Assembly: GCA_021794195.1 (NCBI GenBank)
Contig: JAJYRG010000005.1
Location: 1-59,144, forward strand
From: Bacteroidota bacterium
GTDB taxonomy: Bacteria; Bacteroidota; Bacteroidia; Sphingobacteriales; Sphingobacteriaceae
Direction of reading: 5' to 3'
DNA length: 59,144 bases
Shown: piece by piece, positions 1 through 9,124 of the stretch
How positions within the stretch are numbered: position 1 is the first letter of the stretch
How the letters are laid out: each line of letters starts with the position of its first letter
Notes under the pieces: generated by a model
Seen by the model: only the letters and a program-made list of their open reading frames with translations
Told to the model about the DNA's origin: nothing
Database searches by the model: none
Program-made: the position numbers and the translations under genes

Positions 1-180
1 TTTCCACAGAGTTGGATAGGAAATGGTGTGCTGAAAAACTTACGCGTGTATACTACAGGAGATAACATTTTTACGTTACATAAAATGCCCAAAGGATGGG
101 ATCCCGAAACAAGAAGTGGCAATGCGGACATTTATCCTATATCCTCCACCTTTTTGTTCGGTGTCAATTTAACATTTTAA
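1..180 (+). CDS. SusC-like TonB-dependent outer membrane receptor, C-terminal fragment
   Basis: Only the last 59 codons are inside the window; the gene runs off the left edge. The reading frame ends in a beta-strand with a terminal aromatic residue (FGVNLTF), preceded by YPISSTFLFG. That is the usual ending of SusC/RagA-type beta-barrels: final strand, last residue Phe. The phrase NLRVYTTGDNIFTL is also typical of the penultimate strands. The stop is 27 bp before a SusD gene, the standard SusC-SusD order, so the protein should form the outer membrane channel of a nutrient importer capped by that SusD. The plug domain, TonB box and any N-terminal signalling domain cannot be seen. The family call is confident; the substrate is unknown. 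Confidence 0.88.
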   Translation, partial: FPQSWIGNGVLKNLRVYTTGDNIFTLHKMPKGWDPETRSGNADIYPISSTFLFGVNLTF

Positions 181-207
181 TGAAATATCATTTTATAGAA
201 TCATCTT

Positions 208-1893
208 ATGAAACGAATAACAAATAAAATCATTGCCGTTCTTCTATCGGTAACTCTATTTACTTCATGCAATAGAGATTTTCTAGATAGATTCCCGTTA
301 GATAGCCCTTCAAGCTCTACATTCTTTTCGAATGAGGACGAATTGCTATTAGCGGTAAATAGCGCGTATAGAAGTTTTTATTGGATTTCTTCCCATAATG
401 TGCCTTATATCATGTGGTTGGATGGGTCGACTGACATCACATGGACACGAGGGAATTATGTGAATATGCTTGATCTTCAGGGAGGGCAGGTAACAACCGA
501 AACAAACTTGTTTTACGATACGTGGAACTTTTATTATAACGCGATTATGCGCTGTAATAATATCCTGGAAAATATGCATACTGCACAAGAGGTGGTTTCG
601 GAGGATTTCTACAATCGAATTGAAGCAGAAGCTCGATTTTTAAGAGCGTGGAATTACGGCTTTCTGGTTAGTTTGTATGGAGATGTCCCTTTAGTTACGA
701 CCATGTTGCAGCTGGAAGATGCGCAGATGCCCCGGACGCCTAAAGAAGAAGTTATTAATCTCATCTTTGAAGATCTCGATTTTGCTGCTGTCCATTTACC
801 GTTAAGCTGGTCGGGTGCTGATGAGGGAAGAGCCACGCGAGGCGCTGCCCTTACCTATAAGGCGAGGATAGCGTTGTATCACGGCAAATATGAGACGGCG
901 GCGGCCGCGGCAAAACAAGTTATCGATCTCAACGAGTATACCCTCTATCCAAATTATGGAGAGCTATTTAAGCATGTAGGGAGCAGGTCGTCGGAGGTGA
1001 TCATGGACATACCGTTCTTGTTGGGCGCTCAGGTACATCAGATACCTCGCTATTTAGGGACACGATCGGCTCCTGGATATGCGGTATTGGTTCCAACCCA
1101 AACGATGATCGATACCTATCGATGCACCGATGGGTTAAGAATCGACCAATCGCCTCTTTTTGATCCTGCAAGCCCGTACGAGAACCGTGATCCACGAATG
1201 GAACAATCAATACTCCGCCCCGGCGAGTGGTATAATAACTTTAAGTTTGAAACACATCCGGATTCGACAACAACTTTACAAAATGTAGGAGGTACAATAA
1301 ATCGGGTGAATAACTTGGAGGTGACCAATCAGTATGCTACGTTCACAGGGTATCATTGGAAGAAGTATTTTGATGAAGCAGATTTGCCAGGAGAGGTGGC
1401 CAGATCACAACAAAACTTCATCGTTATGCGCTATGCAGAGGTATTGCTAACATATGCAGAAGCGAAGATAGAACTGAACGAAATAGATAATAGCGTGATT
1501 GAAGCTATTAATGAGATAAGAGGGCGAGCAAGCGTAGGAATGCCTACAGTAGATATGGGTATGACGCAAGCGGAGTTTAGAGATCTGATTCGTTATGAGC
1601 GTACCGTGGAACTTGCACAAGAAGGATTTCGCCTATTCGACCTTCGTCGTTGGCGTATAGCAGAACATGTGATGCCAGGTAACATGTTGGGTAGGAGAAT
1701 AAAAGCACATTGGTATGATGAGATTATACCTTCCTTCAATGAATACGGAAAACCGGTATATCCGAACGAAACATCGATCTTTCAGATTATCAGTACCAAT
1801 ACATTCGACCCTTCCAAAAACTATTTATGGCCAGTGCCTCAACGGGAGATGGATGTAAATAGCGAACTGGATCAAAACCCTGGATGGGATTAA
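208..1893 (+). CDS. SusD/RagB family nutrient-binding outer membrane lipoprotein
   Basis: 561 residues, a normal SusD length. A lipoprotein signal peptide ends in LFTSC with the lipid-carrying Cys at position 21. The body has the helical TPR-like region (YNAIMRCNNILENM, AEARFLRAWNYGFLVSLYGD near 105-165). The C-terminal SusD region has RYAEVLLTYAEAKIELN, then YERTVELAQEGFRLFDLRRW near 470-495, and it ends with LWPVPQREMDVN and NPGW. SusD proteins sit on the cell surface as a lid on the SusC barrel and bind the oligomer to be imported. The gene follows the SusC fragment directly and precedes an EEP lipoprotein by 11 bp, so it belongs to the same operon. The ligand cannot be read from the sequence. 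Confidence 0.96.
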   Translation: MKRITNKIIAVLLSVTLFTSCNRDFLDRFPLDSPSSSTFFSNEDELLLAVNSAYRSFYWISSHNVPYIMWLDGSTDITWTRGNYVNMLDLQGGQVTTETNLFYDTWNFYYNAIMRCNNILENMHTAQEVVSEDFYNRIEAEARFLRAWNYGFLVSLYGDVPLVTTMLQLEDAQMPRTPKEEVINLIFEDLDFAAVHLPLSWSGADEGRATRGAALTYKARIALYHGKYETAAAAAKQVIDLNEYTLYPNYGELFKHVGSRSSEVIMDIPFLLGAQVHQIPRYLGTRSAPGYAVLVPTQTMIDTYRCTDGLRIDQSPLFDPASPYENRDPRMEQSILRPGEWYNNFKFETHPDSTTTLQNVGGTINRVNNLEVTNQYATFTGYHWKKYFDEADLPGEVARSQQNFIVMRYAEVLLTYAEAKIELNEIDNSVIEAINEIRGRASVGMPTVDMGMTQAEFRDLIRYERTVELAQEGFRLFDLRRWRIAEHVMPGNMLGRRIKAHWYDEIIPSFNEYGKPVYPNETSIFQIISTNTFDPSKNYLWPVPQREMDVNSELDQNPGWD

Positions 1894-1904
1894 AATAAAT
1901 AGAT

Positions 1905-3125
1905 ATGAAAAGAAAAAATATACTAGTACTATTGTTATTGTTTGTAGTAACAATAACAATAGCTTGTACAAAAACAACGGATACGACACCGGAAGAACCA
2001 GGTGGAGCATACAATCCGGAGATTGTAGCGGTTACGAGTTATAGCACGAACATTAAATTGGAATGGGAAAGTCTTTCGGGCGTCTCGAAGTATGAAATTC
2101 GGTATGCAGAAACGGAAGATATGGAGAACGCAACAGCACTGGAAAGTGATGTCGCTAGCCTCGATATTAAAAATTTAAAAAAATCACATTCTTATTATTT
2201 TCAAATAAGAGCATCTACGTCTGATGGATGGACAGATTGGTCAAGCGTAAATACGGCGAATACCGCGACCTTTGAGGCTGCTGTTACCACATATAACATA
2301 CTGGGTATAGAAGCTGACCCGGTAGTGGAGCCTGAGTTTGCTTGGCATCTGCGCAAGGACGCACTTAAATCCATGATACTGCAATCTAATAATAACGCAG
2401 ATATCGTTGGCTTTCAGGAGACTCGGGAATTAGCCGATGAGCTGTCGGGAATGCTCCAAGACCATTACGATTGTCACGTGTCTGAAAGGGAGGTATCTGC
2501 ACGGGTAATCGCATGGAAGCCGGAAAAGTTTGAGCTGGTATCTTATGACGATAACATTGATATTTTTGGAACAGAAGTTACTGGACAAAATACGGCTCGT
2601 TACCCTACGCATGTACGGCTTAAGGAAATTGAAACCGGTAAAGAGGTATTGGTCTACAACGTGCATGTGCCGGCGGGCAGTAACCTGCCGAGAGAAGAGG
2701 CTCAGCGAATCCGTTCCGTTGGAGCACAAAAATTAGCGGTGTATGCGAAGCAGAAAGAACAAGAAACCGGCTTACCAGTAATCATTATGGGAGATTTTAA
2801 TGGTTATCCGGAAACGGTGATCGATGGCCATTCTTCAGCTTGTATCATCATGAAGGAGGAAGGACTGGAAGATACATTTGATAAGGCGTTGGAACGTACA
2901 AATATAAATTATGCCACCACGGTCAATAGAGCAACGTCGAGCGTGAAACCGGGACAAAATGGTAGCTCCCGAATCGACTATATATTTACGTATCCGTCTA
3001 CACAAATAGCTGTAACCACCTATGAGATATTAATCAATTTTGAAGTGGGATCGTCTTCACGGCTGCAAAAGCCTGTGCCTTCGGACCATCATCCGGTGAA
3101 GTCCGTTTTATATTTTACATACTAA
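1905..3125 (+). CDS. FnIII + endonuclease/exonuclease/phosphatase (EEP) family lipoprotein
   Basis: 406 residues. The lipoprotein signal has the lipid Cys at position 21 (TITIAC). Residues about 35-120 look like a fibronectin type III domain (GVSKYEIRYAE, YYFQIRASTSDGWTDWS). Residues about 128-406 are an EEP catalytic domain with the family landmarks in order: TYNILG, VGFQET, NVHVPAG, MGDFNGYPE, RIDYIF and PSDHHPV. These supply the metal-binding Glu/Asp and the catalytic His/Asp of DNase I-like phosphodiesterases and phosphatases. The enzyme should act outside the cytoplasm on a phosphodiester or phosphomonoester. It has a paralogue in the same operon at 7870-9087 with the same architecture. 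Whether it cleaves sugar phosphate, phospholipid or nucleic acid cannot be told from the sequence. Confidence 0.9.
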   Translation: MKRKNILVLLLLFVVTITIACTKTTDTTPEEPGGAYNPEIVAVTSYSTNIKLEWESLSGVSKYEIRYAETEDMENATALESDVASLDIKNLKKSHSYYFQIRASTSDGWTDWSSVNTANTATFEAAVTTYNILGIEADPVVEPEFAWHLRKDALKSMILQSNNNADIVGFQETRELADELSGMLQDHYDCHVSEREVSARVIAWKPEKFELVSYDDNIDIFGTEVTGQNTARYPTHVRLKEIETGKEVLVYNVHVPAGSNLPREEAQRIRSVGAQKLAVYAKQKEQETGLPVIIMGDFNGYPETVIDGHSSACIIMKEEGLEDTFDKALERTNINYATTVNRATSSVKPGQNGSSRIDYIFTYPSTQIAVTTYEILINFEVGSSSRLQKPVPSDHHPVKSVLYFTY

Positions 3126-3145
3126 CATAATTTAATACAAAAATC

Positions 3146-4270
3146 ATGAAAAATTTTTTATTTATATGTGCGGCGCTTATGGTGATCACTGGAATAACGT
3201 CATGCCAAAAAGATGATAAGAAAGCTACACCACGATTTTTGGATGTCAAAGTACGGTTTTCAGGCGTTACTAAGCCAAATCCAGGCGATGTTTTAGTCTT
3301 AAACTTACATTACGGAGAGGTCGCAGGTGAATCGTATCGTGAATTACCGATAGACGCGTCACAGTCTATCACATTGGACCAACAACAGATTGAAGATGGC
3401 TTTCGTGCAACATTTGAAGAATATCCAATGGAAGAAACCATTTATTTGTCGGCATATATAGATGTCGATCAAGATGGAGAAATGGGAACTGGGGATTTTG
3501 CGCTATTTTATCCTAATGTGACGCTCAACGATGTAGAATCGGGCGCGAACACCGCAGAAAATATTACTGAAGAATACGTAGTAACCATAGATATGGACGT
3601 GGCAATAGGTGGATCCGCCGGCGGCGTTGTTGATATAGATGGTAATGTGTATGAGTCCGTTATCATTGGTGGCCAAGAATGGATGAAGGAAAATTTGAAA
3701 GTTACACGCTATCGTGATGGTACACCTATTCCAACGGGTCTTAGTAATGAAGACTGGGAAAATGCAACGTCGGGTGCGTACAGTATATATCCTTACGAAA
3801 ATGCAGAAGGGATAGATTCCGAAGAGCAGATGATTGCCACATTCGGTTTGCTATATAACTGGTATACTGTCGATAATCCCGTAGGAATTTGTCCAGAAGG
3901 ATGGAGAGTGCCTACAGATAATGAGTGGAAGGAACTAGAGATAAGCGTCGGTATGTTGGCGTCAGAGGCGGACGAAGCGGCTTGGAGAGGAAATGTAGCT
4001 CCATTCTTGAAAAGTCCTGAAGGCTGGATAGATGACTCGGAGCCAGGAACGGATGACTATGGATTTAGTGTGACGGCGGCGGGCGCACGCTACCCCAACG
4101 GAAGTTATAATCGATTTGGAACATATGCGTATTTCTGGACGTCGACACCAAGTGGTACGCAGGGTGACAGAGCGATTCGACGGTTGTTTATGGCGGGCGA
4201 TGTCACTATAAATAGATCGAATAGGCCTTCTGTTGAAGGACAATGTATCCGTTGTATAAAAGATCAGTAA
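3146..4270 (+). CDS. FISUMP-domain surface lipoprotein
   Basis: 374 residues. The lipoprotein signal has the lipid Cys at position 20 (GITSC). Residues about 30-140 resemble an N-terminal beta-sandwich with an Asp-rich loop (DVDQDGEMGTGDF) that could bind calcium. The C-terminal half (about 165-372) is a Fibrobacter succinogenes major paralogous domain, shown by GGQEWMKENLKVTRYRDG, LYNWYTV, GICPEGWRVPTDNEWKELE, GARYPNGSY, YFWTSTP and a final CIRCIK. The domain is common in secreted Bacteroidota and Fibrobacter proteins and is thought to be a C-type-lectin-like adhesion fold. Here it sits between catalytic genes of a SusCD operon, so a surface ligand-binding role is a reasonable inference. No catalytic residues are evident. 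Confidence 0.85.
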   Translation: MKNFLFICAALMVITGITSCQKDDKKATPRFLDVKVRFSGVTKPNPGDVLVLNLHYGEVAGESYRELPIDASQSITLDQQQIEDGFRATFEEYPMEETIYLSAYIDVDQDGEMGTGDFALFYPNVTLNDVESGANTAENITEEYVVTIDMDVAIGGSAGGVVDIDGNVYESVIIGGQEWMKENLKVTRYRDGTPIPTGLSNEDWENATSGAYSIYPYENAEGIDSEEQMIATFGLLYNWYTVDNPVGICPEGWRVPTDNEWKELEISVGMLASEADEAAWRGNVAPFLKSPEGWIDDSEPGTDDYGFSVTAAGARYPNGSYNRFGTYAYFWTSTPSGTQGDRAIRRLFMAGDVTINRSNRPSVEGQCIRCIKDQ

Positions 4271-4275
4271 AATAG

Positions 4276-6894
4276 ATGAAATTAAAGCATAAGATATTTT
4301 TGTACTGCATATCCGCGGTGTGGTTGTCATTTTCGGTTGTATCCGCTCAGGATAAAAGTTTTGTTCTAAAAAATGAGCAGTTGAACATCGAGTGGGAAAA
4401 ATCCAATGGCGGGTATGTGGTGAAGCACATAGCGGTTACGGACGGACATCATGCTGTGGAACTTAAAGAACCTCTTGGCGAATATACCATTCTATATGCA
4501 GAAGAAAAGCCAGACAAGCGACCGTTGCCGGAAGAGGTAGGCGAAAAGGCGTCGTCGTTTCCAGATCGTATGTACGGGCATATTTTTAATCGGTGGAAAA
4601 CCAGTCTCTCGGCGGTCCCGCTCCAATTAGCCGGAGAAGAGATTCGTTTTTATCCATCAAATGTGGTAGCGAGTGGAAAGAACAAGCTTACTTTCTCTGA
4701 AGAAAGTGAAAAAGCAAACCTTTCGGCTGTATGGTCCTTTCATCCTACGTATCGACATGATGTGATGGTGGAGATGACGCTAACGGCTAAGGAAGATGGT
4801 TATTTTTCGATAGCGAGCCCAACATTAGTCAATATACCGGCAGAGGAATTAGAATGGGGCATGATCCCCGGTCAATTCCAAGGACGATCAATAGAGGACA
4901 ATCTGATAAATGCATATGGATATGGACAAGGAATTCCAAACCAGCCGGTTATGGTAAGGGAACGATCGACAAGTACGCTTTCGCCTTTAATGAGCACTAG
5001 GGATGGATTGACATTAGCTGTCATTCCGGAGCCTGGACAGAGTCGCGACCCGTGGAGAGAGAATAAGATGACACATGACGATTGGGAGTTGGGGCTTTCT
5101 TTAATGACTAGAAACCGTCAGTTGAGCCCGTCCATATATCATCCCGTATTGGGGGAGAGGGGTTCGTATCTGAAGAAAGGGGAAATAAAGACTTTTCGTT
5201 TTCGATATACGTTGCAGAAGGCTGATTGGTATGCCGTATACAAACATGCTGTTAATGATGTTTATCGGTTCGAGGATGTGTTGACGCTGAAAAACACAAA
5301 ACAATCGTTAACAAACAGGGTGCTGGCTATGTCTCATTATCTCAGAGACGACTCGACGTCGATGTGGAATATCCAATCTTATAAACAGTTGGAAATCGGA
5401 GCGCAGGACTATTTGAGTAGCGTGTATGAAGCTGACGGAGACGCCATGAAGAATTCAGATTATGGCGCGATGTGGATGTTGGCAACTATTATGGATGATA
5501 ACGTACTGAAAGAGCAACGTCTTCCATATGCGAGGAACTTTAAGATAGCACAGCAGCAGACGGCAGATGGATTTTTTCAAGGAGCGGCTTCGGGCCAATA
5601 TTACCTTTGGAAAACCAAGCGCTTTGTAGAAGAATGGGGTGATTATGTCGAACCTATCGCACTGACATATTACGTGATGTTAGATATAGGAAACATGTTG
5701 CTCTTCGACCCTCAGGATAGGGAGTTACAAGAAAAATTAAGACTGGGAGCCGATAGGTTACTGAAGTGGCAAGGTATCGATGGGCAATGGGAGGTGGCTT
5801 ATGATCGCTCTTCACAGAAACCGGTTTTTACAGATCTTAAGGACTTACGTCCGACCTTCTATGGTTTGCTGGTTGCGCATCGCATTTTAGGAGACGGAAA
5901 ATATCTGGCAGCGGCACGTCGTGGAGCAGATTGGTTTATTGAGCATGCAGTCAATGAAGGAGCTTTTTTAGGTGTTTGTGGCGACTTCCGATTCGTACAG
6001 GATTTTGCAACGGGCCAAAGTGTACAAGGGTTGCTTGACTTATACGAAATAACGAAAGAAGAAAAGTATAAAGAAGCGGCTATGAAAACAGCTCAGATGT
6101 ATACGGCATCTGTCTACACGCACCCGATTCCAACGCGAACGAAAAAAGAGGTAAAGGGGATTATGCGAGAGGATTGGGAGATTAGCCAGGTAGGGTCGCG
6201 ATTTGAACAGGGCGGATTATTGGGGTCGGCTAATAAAAATGGACCTATTTTAATGGCAAGCCATGCGGGTATGTTTGTGAGGCTATTTACACTGACACAA
6301 GATTCCCTGTATTTGAATATGGCTAGAGCTGCTGCTTGGGGGCAAGACGCGTTTGTAGATCAGAAAACGAGTGTAGCATCCTATTATTGGGATAAAATGA
6401 ACGCAGGGGTAGGGCGCTACCCTCATCATGCTTGGTGGCAGGTAGGCTGGATAATGGATTACCTGTTATCTGAAGTAGAACTGCGTTCCAATGGAAATAT
6501 CAGCTTTCCACGCGGCTTTATTACGCCTAAAGTTGGACCACATCAGACCTATGGTTTCGCTCCTGGCGAAATATATGGCCGTACTGCAAAATTATCCTTG
6601 AAAGAAGATGTTGTAAGTCTCGACAACGAACAAATTGATTTTATTGGCGCCATAAATAACGCAACTACAGAAAGTTATTTGATGCTTTTAAACAATAGTA
6701 CAGATAAACAACAAGTGAATGTAAAGGTCAATCATCAGATGTTATCCGGAGGAACTGGAATGGTCAATAAAATAGAAGTTCTTGATAAGGGAGGCCGTGT
6801 AGTTGGGGAACTTTCTGCAGATGGTCCGGAGATGCTGGAGATCCCAGCTTATGGGTTGAACACATTAAAAATAACGTATAAATCAACACATTAA
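4276..6894 (+). CDS. Large exported protein with alpha/alpha-toroid-like central domain, function unknown
   Basis: 872 residues with a plain signal peptide ending near VVSAQD. Residues about 25-325 are beta-rich. Residues about 340-745 have repeated amphipathic helices with Gly/Ala-Trp turns (GAMWMLATIMDD, GADRLLKWQGIDGQWEVAYD, RRGADWFIEHAV, MARAAAWGQDAF, HHAWWQVGWIMDYLL). This resembles the (alpha/alpha)6 toroid of polysaccharide lyases, epimerases and several glycosidase families. About 130 C-terminal residues look like a beta-sandwich. I cannot assign it to a named enzyme family. The next gene begins 12 bp downstream and encodes a glycerophosphodiesterase, so the pair probably acts on one substrate in the periplasm or at the surface. 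Catalytic residues are not identifiable by eye. Confidence 0.75.
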   Translation: MKLKHKIFLYCISAVWLSFSVVSAQDKSFVLKNEQLNIEWEKSNGGYVVKHIAVTDGHHAVELKEPLGEYTILYAEEKPDKRPLPEEVGEKASSFPDRMYGHIFNRWKTSLSAVPLQLAGEEIRFYPSNVVASGKNKLTFSEESEKANLSAVWSFHPTYRHDVMVEMTLTAKEDGYFSIASPTLVNIPAEELEWGMIPGQFQGRSIEDNLINAYGYGQGIPNQPVMVRERSTSTLSPLMSTRDGLTLAVIPEPGQSRDPWRENKMTHDDWELGLSLMTRNRQLSPSIYHPVLGERGSYLKKGEIKTFRFRYTLQKADWYAVYKHAVNDVYRFEDVLTLKNTKQSLTNRVLAMSHYLRDDSTSMWNIQSYKQLEIGAQDYLSSVYEADGDAMKNSDYGAMWMLATIMDDNVLKEQRLPYARNFKIAQQQTADGFFQGAASGQYYLWKTKRFVEEWGDYVEPIALTYYVMLDIGNMLLFDPQDRELQEKLRLGADRLLKWQGIDGQWEVAYDRSSQKPVFTDLKDLRPTFYGLLVAHRILGDGKYLAAARRGADWFIEHAVNEGAFLGVCGDFRFVQDFATGQSVQGLLDLYEITKEEKYKEAAMKTAQMYTASVYTHPIPTRTKKEVKGIMREDWEISQVGSRFEQGGLLGSANKNGPILMASHAGMFVRLFTLTQDSLYLNMARAAAWGQDAFVDQKTSVASYYWDKMNAGVGRYPHHAWWQVGWIMDYLLSEVELRSNGNISFPRGFITPKVGPHQTYGFAPGEIYGRTAKLSLKEDVVSLDNEQIDFIGAINNATTESYLMLLNNSTDKQQVNVKVNHQMLSGGTGMVNKIEVLDKGGRVVGELSADGPEMLEIPAYGLNTLKITYKSTH

Positions 6895-6906
6895 AATATA
6901 AATGAT

Positions 6907-7836
6907 ATGAAAGTTAGTGGGGGGATAATAGCAGTATTTTTTCTGATAGGAGCATTTTTGACATCCTGCTCTACGACGCATGAACAAAAATCAGTAGAAC
7001 CGGCGGAATTTCCGGCCTTTGACACGGAAAGCCATCGTGGAGGTCGCGGGGTGATGCCGGAGAATACGATTCCTGCAATGTTATATAGCCTTTCCTTGGA
7101 CGGAATAACCACGTTGGAGATGGATGTAAAAGCGACAGCAGACGGAAAATTGGTGTTGAGCCATGATGATTACTTGAATCCGTGGTTTACCCGAAAACCA
7201 AATGGAGAAGATTTAAGAGAGGAAGAAAAAGAGAATTATCCAATCATGCAAATGACGTATGATGAATTACAACAATTCGATGTCGGGTTGAAAGCCCATC
7301 ATCTTTTTCCGAATCAGCATAAAATGGAAGCTTATATACCATTATTAGAGGACGTAATTGATTCTGTACAACGTTTTATTGAGATAGAAGGGAGAGAACA
7401 AGTTTTTTACAATATAGAAACCAAGTCATCCGAGGAGGGTGATCATAAATATAACCCGGTTCCAGAAGAATTTGTGAAGCTGCTGATGGAAGTTATAGAA
7501 AAGAAGGGTATTACGCCGTATGTCATTGTACAGTCGGCGGATGTACGGACATTACGCGTGCTGAAAGAAAAATACCCTCACGTTAGAAGCTCCTATTTAG
7601 TAGGTGCGAGGCGGAAAGACTTTACCGTGGAAGAGGATTTGGAAGTACTCGGGTTTCAACCAGATATATACAGTCCTAACTTTAAATACATCACACTGGA
7701 CGATGTCCAAAAATGTCAAGAGATGGGAATGAAAGTTGTCGTCTGGACGCCCAATACGAAAACAGAGATTGAAGAATTGAAAGCTATGGGGGTAGACGGT
7801 ATCATAACCGATTATCCAGAATTGTTGGTGGATTGA
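6907..7836 (+). CDS. Glycerophosphodiester phosphodiesterase (GDPD) family lipoprotein
   Basis: 309 residues; lipoprotein signal with the lipid Cys at position 21 (AFLTSC). The GDPD TIM-barrel signature is intact: SHRGGRGVMPENT near 42-54, the acidic metal ligands in TTLEMDVKATADGKLV, and the second catalytic His in LSHDDYLNPW. The C-terminal barrel strands include VVVWTPNTKTEIEELKAMG and the closing motif GVDGIITDYPELL. The family hydrolyses glycerophosphodiesters to glycerol 3-phosphate and an alcohol using divalent metal; GlpQ-type members also degrade glycerol-phosphate polymers. As an exported enzyme inside a SusCD operon it probably processes the imported substrate. Length and motifs are complete. 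Confidence 0.93.
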   Translation: MKVSGGIIAVFFLIGAFLTSCSTTHEQKSVEPAEFPAFDTESHRGGRGVMPENTIPAMLYSLSLDGITTLEMDVKATADGKLVLSHDDYLNPWFTRKPNGEDLREEEKENYPIMQMTYDELQQFDVGLKAHHLFPNQHKMEAYIPLLEDVIDSVQRFIEIEGREQVFYNIETKSSEEGDHKYNPVPEEFVKLLMEVIEKKGITPYVIVQSADVRTLRVLKEKYPHVRSSYLVGARRKDFTVEEDLEVLGFQPDIYSPNFKYITLDDVQKCQEMGMKVVVWTPNTKTEIEELKAMGVDGIITDYPELLVD

Positions 7837-7869
7837 TCTCTTAAATAAATTAAGGAAAATCAAATCATT

Positions 7870-9087
7870 ATGTGCTGGATAAAGAAAAGGAATAGTTATC
7901 GGCTGTTGTGTGTATTATGGATAGGACTGAATTTAATATACATCCCTGACGCCATATCAAAAGAGGTAAAGCCTATCAAGGTTTCTCTAACAGGTTATAC
8001 CCACACATTGTATGTAGAATTGGAAAATGTCAGAAGCGCTAGTAAGTATGAGATTCGATATAGCACGGATAGCTTGATGCATAATGCCGTACAGAAAGAG
8101 GTCTTAACGACCGAAATAGAGATCTCAGGTTTAAAAGGTAATACGTGCTATTATGTGCAGGGGCGTGTTTTATTAAATGGAAAGTGGTCTGCGTGGTCTG
8201 ATATAAGATACGATAAGACTGCTCTTTTCCAGACAACTATTGGGACGTATAATATCTTGAGTTCACAATACGATTATGTCTTCCCCAACAACCAATGGGA
8301 AGAGCGAAAGCAATCGATGAAGACAACGATCTTACGAGAGGATAATTTTCCGGATATATTTGGTGTTCAGGAAGGTATGGTAAAAGATCAAGTATTAGCA
8401 CTAGCAGAATTATTAGGAGATCATTATACCAGTCATATTTCCCATAGAGACATTTCGCCTAGAGCTATATTTTGGAAACCTACGAAATATGAGTTAATGG
8501 AGTTTGATGACGATATAGAAGTGTTAGACCAGATTAGCAAAGGATACTCTACTACTCGGTATGTGACGTATGTGCGGTTGAAACAAAAAGCTACGAAAAA
8601 GGAGTTGATAATTATCAATTTACATGCGCCATCCAACTATGGAGGAAATAAACAAGCTATACGAAATCAGCTCATAGTGAATGTTGTGACAAAAGCAAGG
8701 GAACTATCAAAAAAAGCAGATAATGTTCCTGTTTTTGTCCTAGGCGATTTTAATGCGCTTCCAAAAACTCGGGATGGTATGGGAATAACAGCACCTATGG
8801 TTATGGTCAAAAATGATTTTGCCGATACGTATGAGGCAAGTTCTCAAAAGATGAACGCCTATTACGGGACACACGACCGGATTACGACAGGAAAAGCAAC
8901 TTCTGGACGGAATAGCACAAATTGCAGCAAACGCATTGATTATATTTTTGGGTATCCAAAAAATCGAATAACTGTTTCCGACTATCGTATTATCATCGAT
9001 TTTGAGGAAGGTTCGTCTTCTACTTTAAAACAGCCGATACCATCTGATCATCGGCCAGTAACAACAACTGTTCATTTACATTATTAA
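7870..9087 (+). CDS. FnIII + endonuclease/exonuclease/phosphatase (EEP) family exported protein, second copy
   Basis: 405 residues with the same design as the protein at 1905-3125: an N-terminal FnIII domain (ASKYEIRYSTDSL, CYYVQGRVLLNGKWSAWS) and an EEP domain with TYNILSS, FGVQEG, FWKPTKYELM, NLHAPSN, LGDFNALP, RIDYIFGYP and PSDHRPV. All catalytic positions seen in the first copy are kept. The N-terminus is a longer hydrophobic leader (about residues 12-30) and lacks a clear lipobox, so this copy may be periplasmic or secreted rather than lipid-anchored. The two copies are clearly paralogous but well diverged, which suggests different positions or bonds in the substrate. The gene sits 33 bp after the GDPD gene and 37 bp before the FAD oxidoreductase gene. 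Confidence 0.88.
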   Translation: MCWIKKRNSYRLLCVLWIGLNLIYIPDAISKEVKPIKVSLTGYTHTLYVELENVRSASKYEIRYSTDSLMHNAVQKEVLTTEIEISGLKGNTCYYVQGRVLLNGKWSAWSDIRYDKTALFQTTIGTYNILSSQYDYVFPNNQWEERKQSMKTTILREDNFPDIFGVQEGMVKDQVLALAELLGDHYTSHISHRDISPRAIFWKPTKYELMEFDDDIEVLDQISKGYSTTRYVTYVRLKQKATKKELIIINLHAPSNYGGNKQAIRNQLIVNVVTKARELSKKADNVPVFVLGDFNALPKTRDGMGITAPMVMVKNDFADTYEASSQKMNAYYGTHDRITTGKATSGRNSTNCSKRIDYIFGYPKNRITVSDYRIIIDFEEGSSSTLKQPIPSDHRPVTTTVHLHY

Positions 9088-9124
9088 TTTAAATAACTAT
9101 ATCACTATATTTTAATTTAGATAC

